Positions 8,024-16,050 are shown, numbered from the stretch's first letter. The stretch is DNA of 64,000 nt from Micromonospora purpureochromogenes (GCF_900091515.1 NZ_LT607410.1:4898001-4962000), one strand, 5' to 3'. The notes: generated by a model from the sequence alone, not told the origin. Numbers and translations are program-made.

Positions 8024-9220
8024 ATGGCCTCATTCGTCGACCCGCGCTTCGGCGTAGCTCTGCGTGAGTTCCGAGAGCGCCGTGGTCTGTCGCTTCGGTC
8101 TCTTGGGCAGCTCGCCCATCGGAGTAAGAGCCATCTGCACGAGCTGGAGACGGGGCTCAAGGCTCCGACCGTCGACACCGCGCGCCACCTGGACCGGATC
8201 CTCGACGCGGGAGGCGTTCTCGCTCGCTTGATCGATGCACCCATAGACCATGCTGCCGAGGCCGGCGAGCTCCGGGCGAGGGTTGTCGCCAGTGATGTCA
8301 GTAAGGACGTGCTCGGCCGTATCGAGCAGGGCGTTGATGACCTTGCCAGCGCCTATCCGACAATGGCCCCAGCTGATCTCCTGCCTCTGGTGCGACGGCA
8401 CCTGGCCTACGTCGGGCGGCTACTCGACGGTCGTGTCACGCTTGCTCAGCAACGACGGCTGTTGGTTGCTGGCGGGTGGTTGGCGGTGCTGCGGGCCACG
8501 GTTCACATCGATCTGCGGCAGCGGTCTGCGGCGGCTGCCCATTTGCGGGCCGGGCATGACCTCGCCGAGCACGCCGAGCACGCCGAGATCCGGGCTTGGT
8601 GTCTGGAGACCCGCGCCTGGGACGTGCTGACTCAGGGCGACTACCGGGCAGCACTCGACCTTTCCCGCCAGGCCCAGCGGGTCGCTCCGAAGGGTAGCTC
8701 CGCCTACATTCAGGCAACTGCCCAGGAGGCGCGTGCGTGGGCGCGGATGGGTGACGTTGGTGCGACGCGGCGTGCGTTGGATCGGGTGGAGCGACTGGCG
8801 GCGAATTTGCCGGTTCCTGAGCGTGCGGAGCACCACTATCGCTATGACCCGGCCAAGGCTGCCGCGTACACGGCTACGACGTTGTCGTGGGCGGGGGACC
8901 CTGGTGCCGAGCAGGTTGCGCGAGCCGTGCTGGCGGACCTGGACCCAGACGGCGATGGAGGAGCGCGGCCCCGCCGGTCCGCGTCAGCCCGTCTTGACCT
9001 GGGCCTTGCCTTGGTCGCCGCTGGCCAGTCAGACGAGGCGGTAGCTCTCGGGGCGAAGGCCGTGGCGTCCGGACGGGTGGTGCCGTCGAACTGGTGGCGG
9101 GCTACGGAGCTGCTGGCCAAGGTGGAGCAGGCGGGAGTGCCGGAGGCCGCGACCTTACGCGACCTGTGCATCGAGTTCGCCCCCGGGCGGCGGCCATCAG
9201 CGGACAGCACATCCGGTTAG
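8024..9220 (+). CDS. XRE-family helix-turn-helix regulator with TPR-like C-terminal domain
   Basis: 398 residues from ATG 8024 behind TGGGAGCGG. Residues 8-60 form an XRE/Cro-type HTH (FGVALREFRERRGLSLRSL, then 'SKSHLHELETG'). The remaining ~300 residues are Ala-rich helical repeats resembling TPR domains. Actinomycetes encode many such large regulators, often beside tiny conserved genes and integrative elements, as here, where three small overlapping genes follow. The upstream in-frame extension is rejected because it is low-complexity and lacks a ribosome site. Target and signal are unknown. Confidence 0.8.
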   Translation: MASFVDPRFGVALREFRERRGLSLRSLGQLAHRSKSHLHELETGLKAPTVDTARHLDRILDAGGVLARLIDAPIDHAAEAGELRARVVASDVSKDVLGRIEQGVDDLASAYPTMAPADLLPLVRRHLAYVGRLLDGRVTLAQQRRLLVAGGWLAVLRATVHIDLRQRSAAAAHLRAGHDLAEHAEHAEIRAWCLETRAWDVLTQGDYRAALDLSRQAQRVAPKGSSAYIQATAQEARAWARMGDVGATRRALDRVERLAANLPVPERAEHHYRYDPAKAAAYTATTLSWAGDPGAEQVARAVLADLDPDGDGGARPRRSASARLDLGLALVAAGQSDEAVALGAKAVASGRVVPSNWWRATELLAKVEQAGVPEAATLRDLCIEFAPGRRPSADSTSG

Positions 9221-9345
9221 CGGACAGTCACCTTCTGGATCGACGATGTTTGTGGCGTGACGCTGTTCCTCACTGCACCGGGGTGCGGAACAGGGCACAT
9301 CAGCCGCTGCCTCTCCGCGCCCTGCAAAGAAGAGGGGGCGAATTC

Positions 9346-9567
9346 GTGACGTTGATTGTCGGGCTTCTACGACAGATCGTCAGCCGGCTTTTCCCGTCGC
9401 CACCGGCGCTCCCCGGCACCGGACAGCGCATTGAGGCACGGGAGCAGGAGGCTGCCCGGCGGCGGCTCTTGGATCAGGCGCGAGGCACGGAGCAGCAGCC
9501 CTCGACGGTAGAAGACCGGTCGCTCGACTATCACCCGGCGCCGCAGTCTGCGGAGGGCGGCAAGTGA
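9346..9567 (+). CDS. Small hypothetical protein, 73 residues
   Basis: Starts at GTG 9346 behind an AGAGGGGG ribosome site. It begins with a short hydrophobic/amphipathic helix (VTLIVGLLRQIVSRLF) followed by a Pro-rich linker and a charged tail (EAREQEAARRRLLDQ), so it may associate with the membrane. It overlaps the next gene by GTGA, implying coupled translation. No known family; it is part of the small-gene cassette following the HTH/TPR regulator. Confidence 0.6.
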   Translation: MTLIVGLLRQIVSRLFPSPPALPGTGQRIEAREQEAARRRLLDQARGTEQQPSTVEDRSLDYHPAPQSAEGGK

Positions 9568-9782
9568 GCGCCCACGGGCCAGTGCTGCCGATCTGGAGCT
9601 GCGGCGGCTGTGGCGCACCATGGCCATGCACTACCCGACGCCGGGAGCTGCGAGCAGAGTTCGAGGATGCTCCGGTGTCCCTGTCTCTCTACATGGGGGC
9701 GCAACTGGTTCGTGCGACCGCCGATCTGACCTGGGCACCCGCCGGCACGCTGTATCGGCGTTTCCTCGGCTGGATGCGGTGA
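9564..9782 (+). CDS. Small Cys-motif protein of the regulator-associated cassette
   Basis: 72 residues from GTG 9564, overlapping the previous stop. The N-terminal C13-G-G-C16 and C22 in a Trp/Pro-rich setting (WSCGGCGAPWPC) suggest a small metal-binding knuckle. The body ends with 'LYRRFLGWMR'. Similar ~70-residue proteins (sometimes named flavin reductase without good reason) recur beside large HTH regulators in streptomycetes and relatives; I recall this pattern and have not checked it by search. A function in cofactor reduction cannot be supported from a 72-residue sequence. Confidence 0.65.
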   Translation: MSAHGPVLPIWSCGGCGAPWPCTTRRRELRAEFEDAPVSLSLYMGAQLVRATADLTWAPAGTLYRRFLGWMR

Positions 9783-9952
9783 GCATTCTGCGGCCCGGCG
9801 ACGAGAAGTTCCACTACAGCGACGGCTCCCACAAGTGGATCCCGCCGGACCCGGAGTACGACCAGGAGATCTGGGACGAGCAGGTCCGCCAGCACAAGCA
9901 GGGCCACCTGAAGAACGAGCGCCCGAAGGTCCGTGTCCAGCGCCTCGTGTGA
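9779..9952 (+). CDS. Small charged hypothetical protein, 57 residues
   Basis: GTG 9779 overlaps the previous stop (GTGA). The protein is hydrophilic, rich in Asp/Glu/Lys/His (PPDPEYDQEIWDEQVRQHK) and has no membrane segment. It is the third tiny gene of the overlapping cassette, and the coupling is its best evidence. Unknown family. Confidence 0.5.
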   Translation: MSILRPGDEKFHYSDGSHKWIPPDPEYDQEIWDEQVRQHKQGHLKNERPKVRVQRLV

Positions 9953-9960
9953 TGCCAGCA

Positions 9961-9981
9961 GTACAGCAGCGGAGTACAGCA
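9961..9981 (+). repeat. Paired GTACAGCA direct repeat, copy A
   Basis: GTACAGCA at 9961-9968 and again at 9974-9981, 5-bp spacer, period 13. The same octamer with the same spacing recurs at 16093-16113 next to a tRNA-Val fragment. The geometry suggests recombinase arm-type binding sites. Confidence 0.7.
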
Positions 9982-10442
9982 ACCGTGTCAGTCGAGCCGG
10001 ACGCGTCAGCAGGCCGTCTGACCTCGCATCAAGCCCGAACCGACCGCCTTGCCGAGAGTTCACACGGAGTGCTCAGCGGTTTTGCGCAGCGATCGACAGC
10101 GACCCATGTCGCCTGGCAGGGGAGTATGCGCAGGTCACAGCGGTAAGGAGCCCCTGGATGGCCTGGCCTTGCTTTTGGGAGCAGATTGGGTGCAGGTTGG
10201 CGAAGTGGTCACCGCGCCCGAAGTGCTCACCAACGCCGGCCAGGAACGAGGGCTTCGGCCTGCGGTGATGCGGTCGAGCGGTCCGGCGTGACCTCGCAGA
10301 GAACACCGAAGAGGTCACGCTCCGCTGGTCCCGCTTGACTCGTGCCGGTTGTCGTCTCGATCTTGCCGGCGCCGGCGTCCAGGGTTCCGCCGTATCGATG
10401 TGTGGCTCTGGTTGTGCCTGTGCCGGCGGCAGCGCGGATCCT
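9982..10442. other. Non-coding stretch between cassette and TetR remnant
   Basis: No convincing gene on either strand. It contains a 16-bp segment at 10303-10318 identical to part of the tRNA-Val fragment at 16004-16019. Otherwise nothing recognisable; likely decayed mobile DNA. Confidence 0.4.
10303..10318 (+). repeat. 16-bp copy of the tRNA-Val anticodon-arm sequence
   Basis: ACACCGAAGAGGTCAC, identical to 16004-16019 within the tRNA-Val 3' half. It may be a secondary attachment core or chance; flanking bases do not continue the match. Confidence 0.4.
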
Positions 10443-10830
10443 GAGGACTGGAACTTCAATCTCACGGGGAACTCTGTGAGCAGGGCCTCCAGCTCGGTGA
10501 CCTCTTCGGCCCTTCCGAAGAGGTCATGCTGATCGCGCGGCAGGTCGGCTCGCCCCGCTGCGCTACTGTGTATTGGCGGTTGCAGGGGCACCTCGCCGAG
10601 GTCGCACGCCGCTGGCAGGCGGCCGGGAATCTGCCCGCCGACGCGATTCCAGAGCAGGTCGGCGCCCCCATGCTCGGCCTCGGGCAAGGCTTCGTCCTGC
10701 AGCGCCTGCTGGTAGGTGGCGCCGACCCCGATGGGCCGCCCCGGATACGACACCCCCCCAGCCGCGGCCGCCTGTCTCGCCGGGGTGCGGGCACTGCCGA
10801 CTGCGGCCCCGGCCGGCACGCCCGACCGGG
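10443..10830 (+). pseudogene. Remnant of a TetR regulator, C-terminal domain, frameshifted
   Basis: From about 10526 one frame reads a typical TetR C-terminal region (GHLAEVARRWQAAGNLPADA, then 'LGLGQGFVLQRLLVGG'). The usual ending 'LAGVRAL' continues in a different frame at about 10769, so a frameshift lies near 10730-10765. An in-frame stop lies just upstream of 10443 and no HTH-coding N terminus is found. The gene is therefore broken at both ends. Confidence 0.55.
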
Positions 10831-10899
10831 TGTCGCGCATGCCCGCCGCCGGGCACGGGCGTGACGTCGGTCGGCGGTCTGCCGTACGTGCTCTGATCG

Positions 10900-11541
10900 T
10901 CAGTTGCTGATGGCCGGCGCGGCGTTGTGGAACCGGTCGTCGGTGAGCTGCGCAGCGGTGAAGGCGGCGATGTCGGCGCGGGTCACTGCCATGCCGATCT
11001 TGTTGGTGCCGAAGAAGCCGTAGCGGTTCACGCCGCGTGCGGGGCCGTTCTTGGGTGCGCTGAACCGCACGATGGTCCAGTCGATGCCGCTGCTCATGAT
11101 GAGGTCGGACATGCCCAGCATCTCCTGGTAGGCGCGGCTCACCAGGTTGCGACCCATGAACCCGATGAGCTTCTGCTGCAGGGTCGGCCTGTCGCGTTTG
11201 TCGACGATGCTGGGCGTGCCGTTGCCGATGAACCGTCCGACGCCGTGGCGCCTCATCGCCTCGATGATCAGCCGGGTGCCCTCGACCAGCGGCAGGCCGG
11301 TGGCCTTGCGGTCCATGCTGGGGCCGAGCGCGGAGATGACCGCGTCCGCGCCGGCCACGGCCTGGTCGATCGCGGCGGCGTCGGTGATCTCACCGACGAT
11401 CAGGCGCAAGCCCTGGGGCCAGGTCGACGGGACCTTGCCGACGTTGCGCACGTAGGCGGTGACGGTGTGCCCGGCTGTGAGCAGGTCGGCGACGATGAGC
11501 TGCCCGATGGCGCCGGTGGCGCCGAAGACGGTGACGTTCAC
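10900..11541 (-). CDS. NAD(P)H-binding NmrA/atypical SDR protein
   Basis: 213 residues. The N-terminal Rossmann loop GATGAIGQ (residues 8-15) follows a beta strand, then 'ADAVISALGPSM' (the conserved fourth strand). The C-terminal half contains 'IDWTIVRFSAPKNGP'. This is the NAD(P)-binding epimerase/NmrA-like group, which acts as cytosolic reductases or redox sensors. Its ATG overlaps the TGA of the upstream NmrA-like gene, so the two are coupled. The substrate is unknown. Confidence 0.85.
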   Translation of the reverse strand: MNVTVFGATGAIGQLIVADLLTAGHTVTAYVRNVGKVPSTWPQGLRLIVGEITDAAAIDQAVAGADAVISALGPSMDRKATGLPLVEGTRLIIEAMRRHGVGRFIGNGTPSIVDKRDRPTLQQKLIGFMGRNLVSRAYQEMLGMSDLIMSSGIDWTIVRFSAPKNGPARGVNRYGFFGTNKIGMAVTRADIAAFTAAQLTDDRFHNAAPAISN

Positions 11542-12383
11542 TGGCTCAGCCCTTCGACCAGGGACATGGTGCGGTGTCCGATGTGGCGGGTGAGGTCGTC
11601 ACCGGCGTACGCCATGATCCCGGCGCCCATGTTTACGTCGAGGGCGGCCAGGAACCCGGCGGTTCCTTCGTCCAGGCCGGCGCCGGTCAGGATGGCCTGG
11701 TACTGCTCGGCGCTGACCGGCTGGTACTGCACTGGCTTGCCTAGGACCTTCGCCATGGCGTCGGCGAGATCGGCGTACGTGTAGTCGGTGTCGCCGGTGA
11801 GGCTGTAGTTCTTGTCCTCGTGGCCGTCGGTGGTGACCACGGCGGCGAGGGCTTCGGCGAAGTCGCGTCGGCCGGCCGGAGCCACGCGGCCGTCGCCGAC
11901 GGCGGCGGTGAAGACGCCCGTCTTCGCGGCACCCTGCATAGCCTGGATGTAGTTTTCGATGTACCAGCCGTTGCGCAGGATGGTGTAGCGCAGGCCGGAC
12001 TCCTTGATGGCGTCCTCGGTGGCCTTGTGGTCGGCACCGAGCGCGAAGCTCGGGTCGTCGGCGCGGACGCCGCTGGTGTAAAAGAAATGCTCCACTTCGG
12101 CGGCCCTGGCGGCGTCGACGACGGCGCGGTGTTGCTGCAGCCGGTGGGGGTCCTTGCCCGAGATGAGCACCACCTGGTCGTGTCTGGCGACGGCGCCGCG
12201 GATCTGGTCGGCGTCGTCGAGGTCCACGCGGACGGTGCGGTAGCCGTCGGCGGCGAGGGCGTCGAGGACCTGCTGGTTGCGGCCGGCGGCGGTGATGTCG
12301 GCCGCGCCCAGGCCACGTTTTTGCAGTTCGGGCAGCAGCAGGCGGCCGAGGGCGCCGGTGGCGCCGATGACGAGGACAGACAT
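11538..12383 (-). CDS. NmrA/QorB-like NAD(P)H quinone oxidoreductase
   Basis: 281 residues from ATG 12383 behind GGAGAC. GATGALGR at residues 7-14 is the dinucleotide loop. 'VVLISGKD' and 'FFYTSGVRADD' match the QorB/SDR-a subgroup, with 'GWYIENY' downstream, a hallmark of these proteins. The family reduces quinones or senses NADPH. It is the first gene of a pair with the 213-residue protein and sits downstream of the DoxX and quinone-oxidoreductase genes on the same strand, suggesting an electrophile/quinone detoxification group. Longer upstream reading frame is rejected because it crosses an intergenic region. Confidence 0.85.
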   Translation of the reverse strand: MSVLVIGATGALGRLLLPELQKRGLGAADITAAGRNQQVLDALAADGYRTVRVDLDDADQIRGAVARHDQVVLISGKDPHRLQQHRAVVDAARAAEVEHFFYTSGVRADDPSFALGADHKATEDAIKESGLRYTILRNGWYIENYIQAMQGAAKTGVFTAAVGDGRVAPAGRRDFAEALAAVVTTDGHEDKNYSLTGDTDYTYADLADAMAKVLGKPVQYQPVSAEQYQAILTGAGLDEGTAGFLAALDVNMGAGIMAYAGDDLTRHIGHRTMSLVEGLSQ

Positions 12384-12586
12384 GCAGGAGTCTCCGTTCA
12401 GGCTTGTGGGGTCAGGGTGGGGGTGTTCGCGTACCGCCGGGGCGACCTCGGTGGCGAAGCGGTAGATCGAGTCTCGACCATGGGCGGGGCAGACCGCCCC
12501 AGTCGAACTGGGCGAAGAACCGGCCGATGCCGGGGCTGCCGGTCGCCGCTGGGGGCGCGGGACCGGCAGCCCCGGCGCGTCGCCGG

Positions 12587-12958
12587 TCAGAAGCTCCAGG
12601 TGCCGAACCGGCCCCAGGCGACGAACGCGGAGAGCAGGAACAGGACGGCGTTGACCGCGACGCCGGACGGCTCCTTGCGACGGATGTGGGTGATGGCCGC
12701 CAGCACCATCACCACCGCCAGGCAGGTCGCGGCGATCGGGGTGAGCACCGGGGCGATGCCGGTGGCGGCGGGCAGGATCAGGCCGAGGCCACCAAGCAGC
12801 TCGGCGACACCGATCAGCCGCACCGTGCCGACGGAGAAGTCCTCCACCCACGGCAGGTTGGGCGTGAGCTTCTCCTTCGGCTGCGTCGCCTTCATCACGC
12901 CGGCCAGGACGAACGCGGCGGCCAGAACGATTTGCACGATCCACAGGAACACGTTCAT
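12587..12958 (-). CDS. DoxX family membrane protein
   Basis: 123 residues with four hydrophobic helices. 'VLAGVMKATQPKEKL' near the N terminus and 'VRLIGVAELLGGLGLILP' are characteristic of DoxX/DoxD proteins. These small membrane proteins often accompany oxidoreductases and are linked to thiol or quinone stress. It lies between the quinone oxidoreductase and the NmrA-like pair on the same strand, with 28 bp to the upstream gene. The 203 bp downstream of it (12384-12586) contain no clear gene. Confidence 0.85.
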   Translation of the reverse strand: MNVFLWIVQIVLAAAFVLAGVMKATQPKEKLTPNLPWVEDFSVGTVRLIGVAELLGGLGLILPAATGIAPVLTPIAATCLAVVMVLAAITHIRRKEPSGVAVNAVLFLLSAFVAWGRFGTWSF

Positions 12959-12986
12959 GAGCGGGGGTCTCCGAGGGGTGTGGTGA

Positions 12987-13907
12987 TCAGGCGACCGTGA
13001 TGGCGATCTTGCCGCGGGTGCCGCCGGCGAACTCGCCGAACGCCGCGGGCACCTCGGTCAGGGTGAAGGTGCGCTCGACCGGCACGCTCAGGCGGCCGGC
13101 CGCGAGGTCAGCGGCGAGCCGCTCCAGGGTGGCCGGGGTCGGGTTGGCCATGATGAACGTGGCCGCCGGGTGCTGGTCGGCGCCGTAACCGACGGTGCTG
13201 GCGATTCGACCCTTCTCGGTCAGCAGCTCGGCCAGGACGGACCCGTCGCCGGCCAGGTGCACGATCACATCGACACCCTCCGGGGCGGCCGCGTGGACCT
13301 GCGCGGGCAGGTCACCGGTGTGGTCGACCACCTCGTGGGCGCCCAGACCGCGGACGAAGTCGGCCTCCTCGCCGGGCTTCGCGGTGGCGATGACCTTGGC
13401 ACCGGCCGCGGCGGCGTACTGGATGGCGATCGCGCCGACGCCGCCGGTCGCGCCGCTGATCAGTACCGTCTCGCCCGCCTGTGGGCCGGCCGCGTCCAGC
13501 GCGTCGACCGCGGCGGTGCCGGCCAGGCCGACGGCGCCGGCGGCGGTCACGTCGACACCCTCGGGCAGCTTGGCGATGCCGACCGCCTCGGGAACGGTCA
13601 CATACTCACCGAAACCGCCGTCACCCAGGTACGCCTTGGTGACCACGCCGAAGACCTTGTCGCCGACGGCGAAGCGGGTGACACCCTCGCCGAGCGCCTC
13701 CACGGTCCCGGCGAAGTCCTTGCCCAGCACGACCGGGAAACGGTGCTCCATCATCCCGACGACGTAGCCGTTGGCGACCGACAGGTCGAAGCCGTTGATC
13801 GACGACGCCTGCACCTTCACCAGCACCTCACCGGCGGCCGGCTGCGGGGTCGGCACCTCGGCGACCTCGGGCTTCGCACCCTGCGCGGTAGTCACAACAG
13901 CCTTCAT
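12987..13907 (-). CDS. Zinc-free quinone oxidoreductase-like MDR protein
   Basis: 306-residue medium-chain dehydrogenase/reductase. The N-terminal GroES-like domain contains 'VLGKDFAGTVEALGEGV'. The Rossmann domain starts 'ISGATGGVGAIAIQYA', and no zinc ligands are evident. It would reduce quinones or enones with NADPH. ATG 13907 (MKAVVTT) is preferred because GGAGG lies at the right distance; the nearer ATG at 13913 is too close. It diverges from a TetR gene, and two matching dyads lie between them, so it is very probably the repressor's target. Confidence 0.88.
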   Translation of the reverse strand: MKAVVTTAQGAKPEVAEVPTPQPAAGEVLVKVQASSINGFDLSVANGYVVGMMEHRFPVVLGKDFAGTVEALGEGVTRFAVGDKVFGVVTKAYLGDGGFGEYVTVPEAVGIAKLPEGVDVTAAGAVGLAGTAAVDALDAAGPQAGETVLISGATGGVGAIAIQYAAAAGAKVIATAKPGEEADFVRGLGAHEVVDHTGDLPAQVHAAAPEGVDVIVHLAGDGSVLAELLTEKGRIASTVGYGADQHPAATFIMANPTPATLERLAADLAAGRLSVPVERTFTLTEVPAAFGEFAGGTRGKIAITVA

Positions 13908-13925
13908 GTTCATCTCCTCCAAGGA

Positions 13926-13945
13926 AGTGGAAGCTTTCCTCCACT
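13926..13945. promoter_or_regulatory. Candidate TetR operator 1 (AGTGGA-N8-TCCACT)
   Basis: Perfect 6-bp arms with 8-bp spacer, overlapping the leader just upstream of the quinone oxidoreductase start. Same arms and spacing as the site at 13968-13989, centre to centre 43 bp. Confidence 0.65.
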
Positions 13946-13967
13946 ACGCCTACCGACCGTAGCACGG

Positions 13968-13989
13968 AAGTGGACGATGCCTTCCACTT
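13968..13989. promoter_or_regulatory. Candidate TetR operator 2 (AAGTGGA-N8-TCCACTT)
   Basis: Perfect 7-bp arms with 8-bp spacer, ending 6 bp before the first candidate ATG of the divergent tetR gene. With the site at 13926-13945 it would let one repressor close both promoters. Confidence 0.65.
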
Positions 13990-13995
13990 GCCCGT

Positions 13996-14706
13996 ATGGT
14001 GATCCGTATGACCTCGCCACCCGCACCCCGGACCCAAGGCGGCGCTGGGCTGCGCGTCGACGCCGAGCGGAATCGGCAGCGCATCGTCACCGCCGCCCGT
14101 GAGGTCTTCGCCGAGCTGGGCCTCGAGGTGCCGATGGAGGACATCGCCAAGCGGGCCGGAGTCGGCGTCGGCACCCTCTACCGCCGCTACCCGACCCGGG
14201 CGGACCTGATCGCCGCGGCCTTCGAGACCAAGATGACCGCGTACGCCGACACCGCCCGCCAGGCATTGGCCGATCCGGACCCGTGGCAGGGGTTCTGCGG
14301 CTACGTCGAGCAGATCTGCGCCATGCAGGCCGGCGACCGCGGCTTCACCACCGTGCTGACGATGACCTTCCCCACCGCGAAGCAGTTCGAGGCCGACCGC
14401 GCCCGCGCCTTCGCCGACTTCACCACCCTGATCGACAGAGCCAAGGCTGCGGGCAAACTGCGTGCCGACTTCGTCACCGAGGACATGCCGATGTTCCTCA
14501 TGGCCAACGCCGGCGTGCTCACCGCGACCGTGGACGCCGCCCCCGACACCTGGCGCCGGCTCGTCGGCTACCTCATCCAGGCCTGCGCCGCCCAGGCCGC
14601 GCAGCCGCTACCCGATCCGCCCGCACCCCGGCAGATGTACAAGGCCATGCTGCGCGCCACCCGCCACCAACGCGAGCGGCCGCGAACCAAGGAGCACCCC
14701 GCATGA
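13996..14706 (+). CDS. TetR family regulator, divergent from the quinone oxidoreductase
   Basis: Up to 236 residues. The HTH region is 'PMEDIAKRAGVGVGTLYRRY' at about residues 45-65, followed by a helical ligand-binding domain. ATG 13996 and ATG 14008 (MTSPP) are both possible; neither has a good Shine-Dalgarno, so a leaderless transcript is likely. The 3' end overlaps the LLM oxidoreductase start by ATGA, so the regulator and that enzyme are co-translated. Twin dyads upstream suggest autoregulation plus control of the divergent oxidoreductase. Confidence 0.88.
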   Translation: MVIRMTSPPAPRTQGGAGLRVDAERNRQRIVTAAREVFAELGLEVPMEDIAKRAGVGVGTLYRRYPTRADLIAAAFETKMTAYADTARQALADPDPWQGFCGYVEQICAMQAGDRGFTTVLTMTFPTAKQFEADRARAFADFTTLIDRAKAAGKLRADFVTEDMPMFLMANAGVLTATVDAAPDTWRRLVGYLIQACAAQAAQPLPDPPAPRQMYKAMLRATRHQRERPRTKEHPA

Positions 14707-15728
14707 CACTCGAGCTCGGCGTCTACTCGTTCGGCAACACCCCGCCCATCGCAGGTGGCAACACCGCTCAGGCGATCCGCAACGTGCTCGAAGCCGTGCA
14801 CGTCGCCGAACAGGCCGGTCTCGACTTCTTCGGCTTCGGCGAGCACCACACCCCCTCGATGCCACTGTCGTCCCCGACCTCGCTGGTCAACGCCGCAGCA
14901 GCCTCCACCCAGCGCATCGGGCTCGGCACCACCGTCACGGTGCTGTCCACCGACGACCCGCTACGGGTCTTCCAGCAACTGGCCACCGCCGCAGCGATCG
15001 CCCCCGGGCGCATTGAGGTCGTCGCCGGACGCGGATCCTCCGACATCACCTTCCCGCTGTTCGACCTTGATGTCCGCAACTACGACATGCTCTACCGCTC
15101 CAAGCTCGACCTGCTGATCGCCGCCAACGAGCACCACCGCGTCACCTGGAAAGGCCCCCACCGGCAGCGGCCCCTCAACGACGCGCTGATCGTGCCCCGC
15201 CCGGAACAGCCACTCAAGATCTGGCTCGGTACCGGCGGCAGCCCCGAGTCGGTACTGCGGGCCGTCGAGCTGGGCCTACCGATGTTCCTCGGGATCCTCG
15301 GCGGCACCGCAGAGCACTGGGCGCAGTACGGCACCGCCTACCGGCAAGCCTGGGCCGAAGTCGGGCATCCCGCCGAGACCGCGGACATCGCCGTCGCCGT
15401 GCACGGATTCGTCGCCACCGACGACCGGCAAGCGAAGGCCACCTACCTCGAGCACGAGCTGCGCATGTTCACCACCGGCGCCGCCGAACTCGGCCGCGCC
15501 GCGATGACGCCCACTGGCAGGGGCAACAACTACGAGCCCGGCGGCATGGTCTTCGCCGGCGGACCCGACGAGATCGCCGACCGCATCCTGCACCTGCACC
15601 AGTTGCTCGGACACAGCCGCCACATCCTGCAGATGGACGTCGGCGGCATGCCCCACGACACCTTCCTCAAGAGCATCGAGCTACTCGGCACCGAGGTCCT
15701 GCCGCAGGTCCGCAAGGAACTCCGATAG
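14703..15728 (+). CDS. LLM-class flavin/F420-dependent oxidoreductase
   Basis: 341 residues of the luciferase-like monooxygenase fold. The N terminus reads 'LELGVYSFGNTPP', then 'EQAGLDFFGFGEHH' (the conserved beta-2 region) and 'IGLGTTVTVLSTDDP'. 'APGRIEVVAGRGSS' near residue 103 is the cofactor-binding segment of the family. Either FMN or F420 could be the cofactor; the sequence alone does not decide, though F420 is common in actinomycetes. It is translationally coupled to the upstream tetR gene and probably belongs to the same stress response. Confidence 0.88.
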   Translation: MTLELGVYSFGNTPPIAGGNTAQAIRNVLEAVHVAEQAGLDFFGFGEHHTPSMPLSSPTSLVNAAAASTQRIGLGTTVTVLSTDDPLRVFQQLATAAAIAPGRIEVVAGRGSSDITFPLFDLDVRNYDMLYRSKLDLLIAANEHHRVTWKGPHRQRPLNDALIVPRPEQPLKIWLGTGGSPESVLRAVELGLPMFLGILGGTAEHWAQYGTAYRQAWAEVGHPAETADIAVAVHGFVATDDRQAKATYLEHELRMFTTGAAELGRAAMTPTGRGNNYEPGGMVFAGGPDEIADRILHLHQLLGHSRHILQMDVGGMPHDTFLKSIELLGTEVLPQVRKELR

Positions 15729-16000
15729 CAACGACTGCTAGGGGGCAAAGTGGCCGCCCCGGAGGCTTCACCCAAACGCTGGGAGTCAGTTCTTGCCGCT
15801 GGTCGTTTGGGTAGCCGAACGGGCGCGGTCCAGGCTTGATTAGGTGGGCACATCTGCCGCCGACCGTGCGCGCCGCCTCAGGACATCGGTCACGCTGAGT
15901 GAACATCAGCCTCGGTGTTGTTCCTTGACGGCCCTTAACTGCACCCGCCGCCACCTGCTGCTTCTCGTTTTTCCAGGTCAGAGTGGGTGCAGCGTCCTGC
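15729..16000. other. Stretch without recognisable genes before the tRNA fragment
   Basis: No coding sequence is supported. The 5' half of tRNA-Val expected before 16001 is absent, which shows the junction between unrelated DNA and tRNA sequence lies at about 16000. Confidence 0.5.
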
Positions 16001-16042
16001 TTCACACCGAAGAGGTCACTGGTTCGATCCCAGTATCGCCCA
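16001..16042 (+). pseudogene. 3' half of tRNA-Val(CAC): integration-site scar
   Basis: Reads from the anticodon loop (TTCACAC) through the 3' anticodon stem CGAAG, variable loop AGGTC, T arm ACTGG-TTCGATC-CCAGT and 3' acceptor strand ATCGCCC plus discriminator A. No D arm or 5' acceptor strand lies upstream, so it cannot fold as a tRNA. Such 3'-half copies are what tyrosine recombinases of integrative elements leave at one end. A terminator hairpin follows directly, as downstream of a real tRNA gene. Confidence 0.8.
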
Positions 16043-16050
16043 CGCAGGTC

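Noticed and set aside
10073..10840. 255-residue minus-strand open frame over the TetR remnant
   Set aside because: Low-complexity, no domain or ribosome site, and the opposite strand shows TetR similarity.
15950..16043. Possible complete tRNA-Val gene
   Set aside because: No D arm or 5' acceptor strand can be found upstream of 16001; only the 3' half is present.
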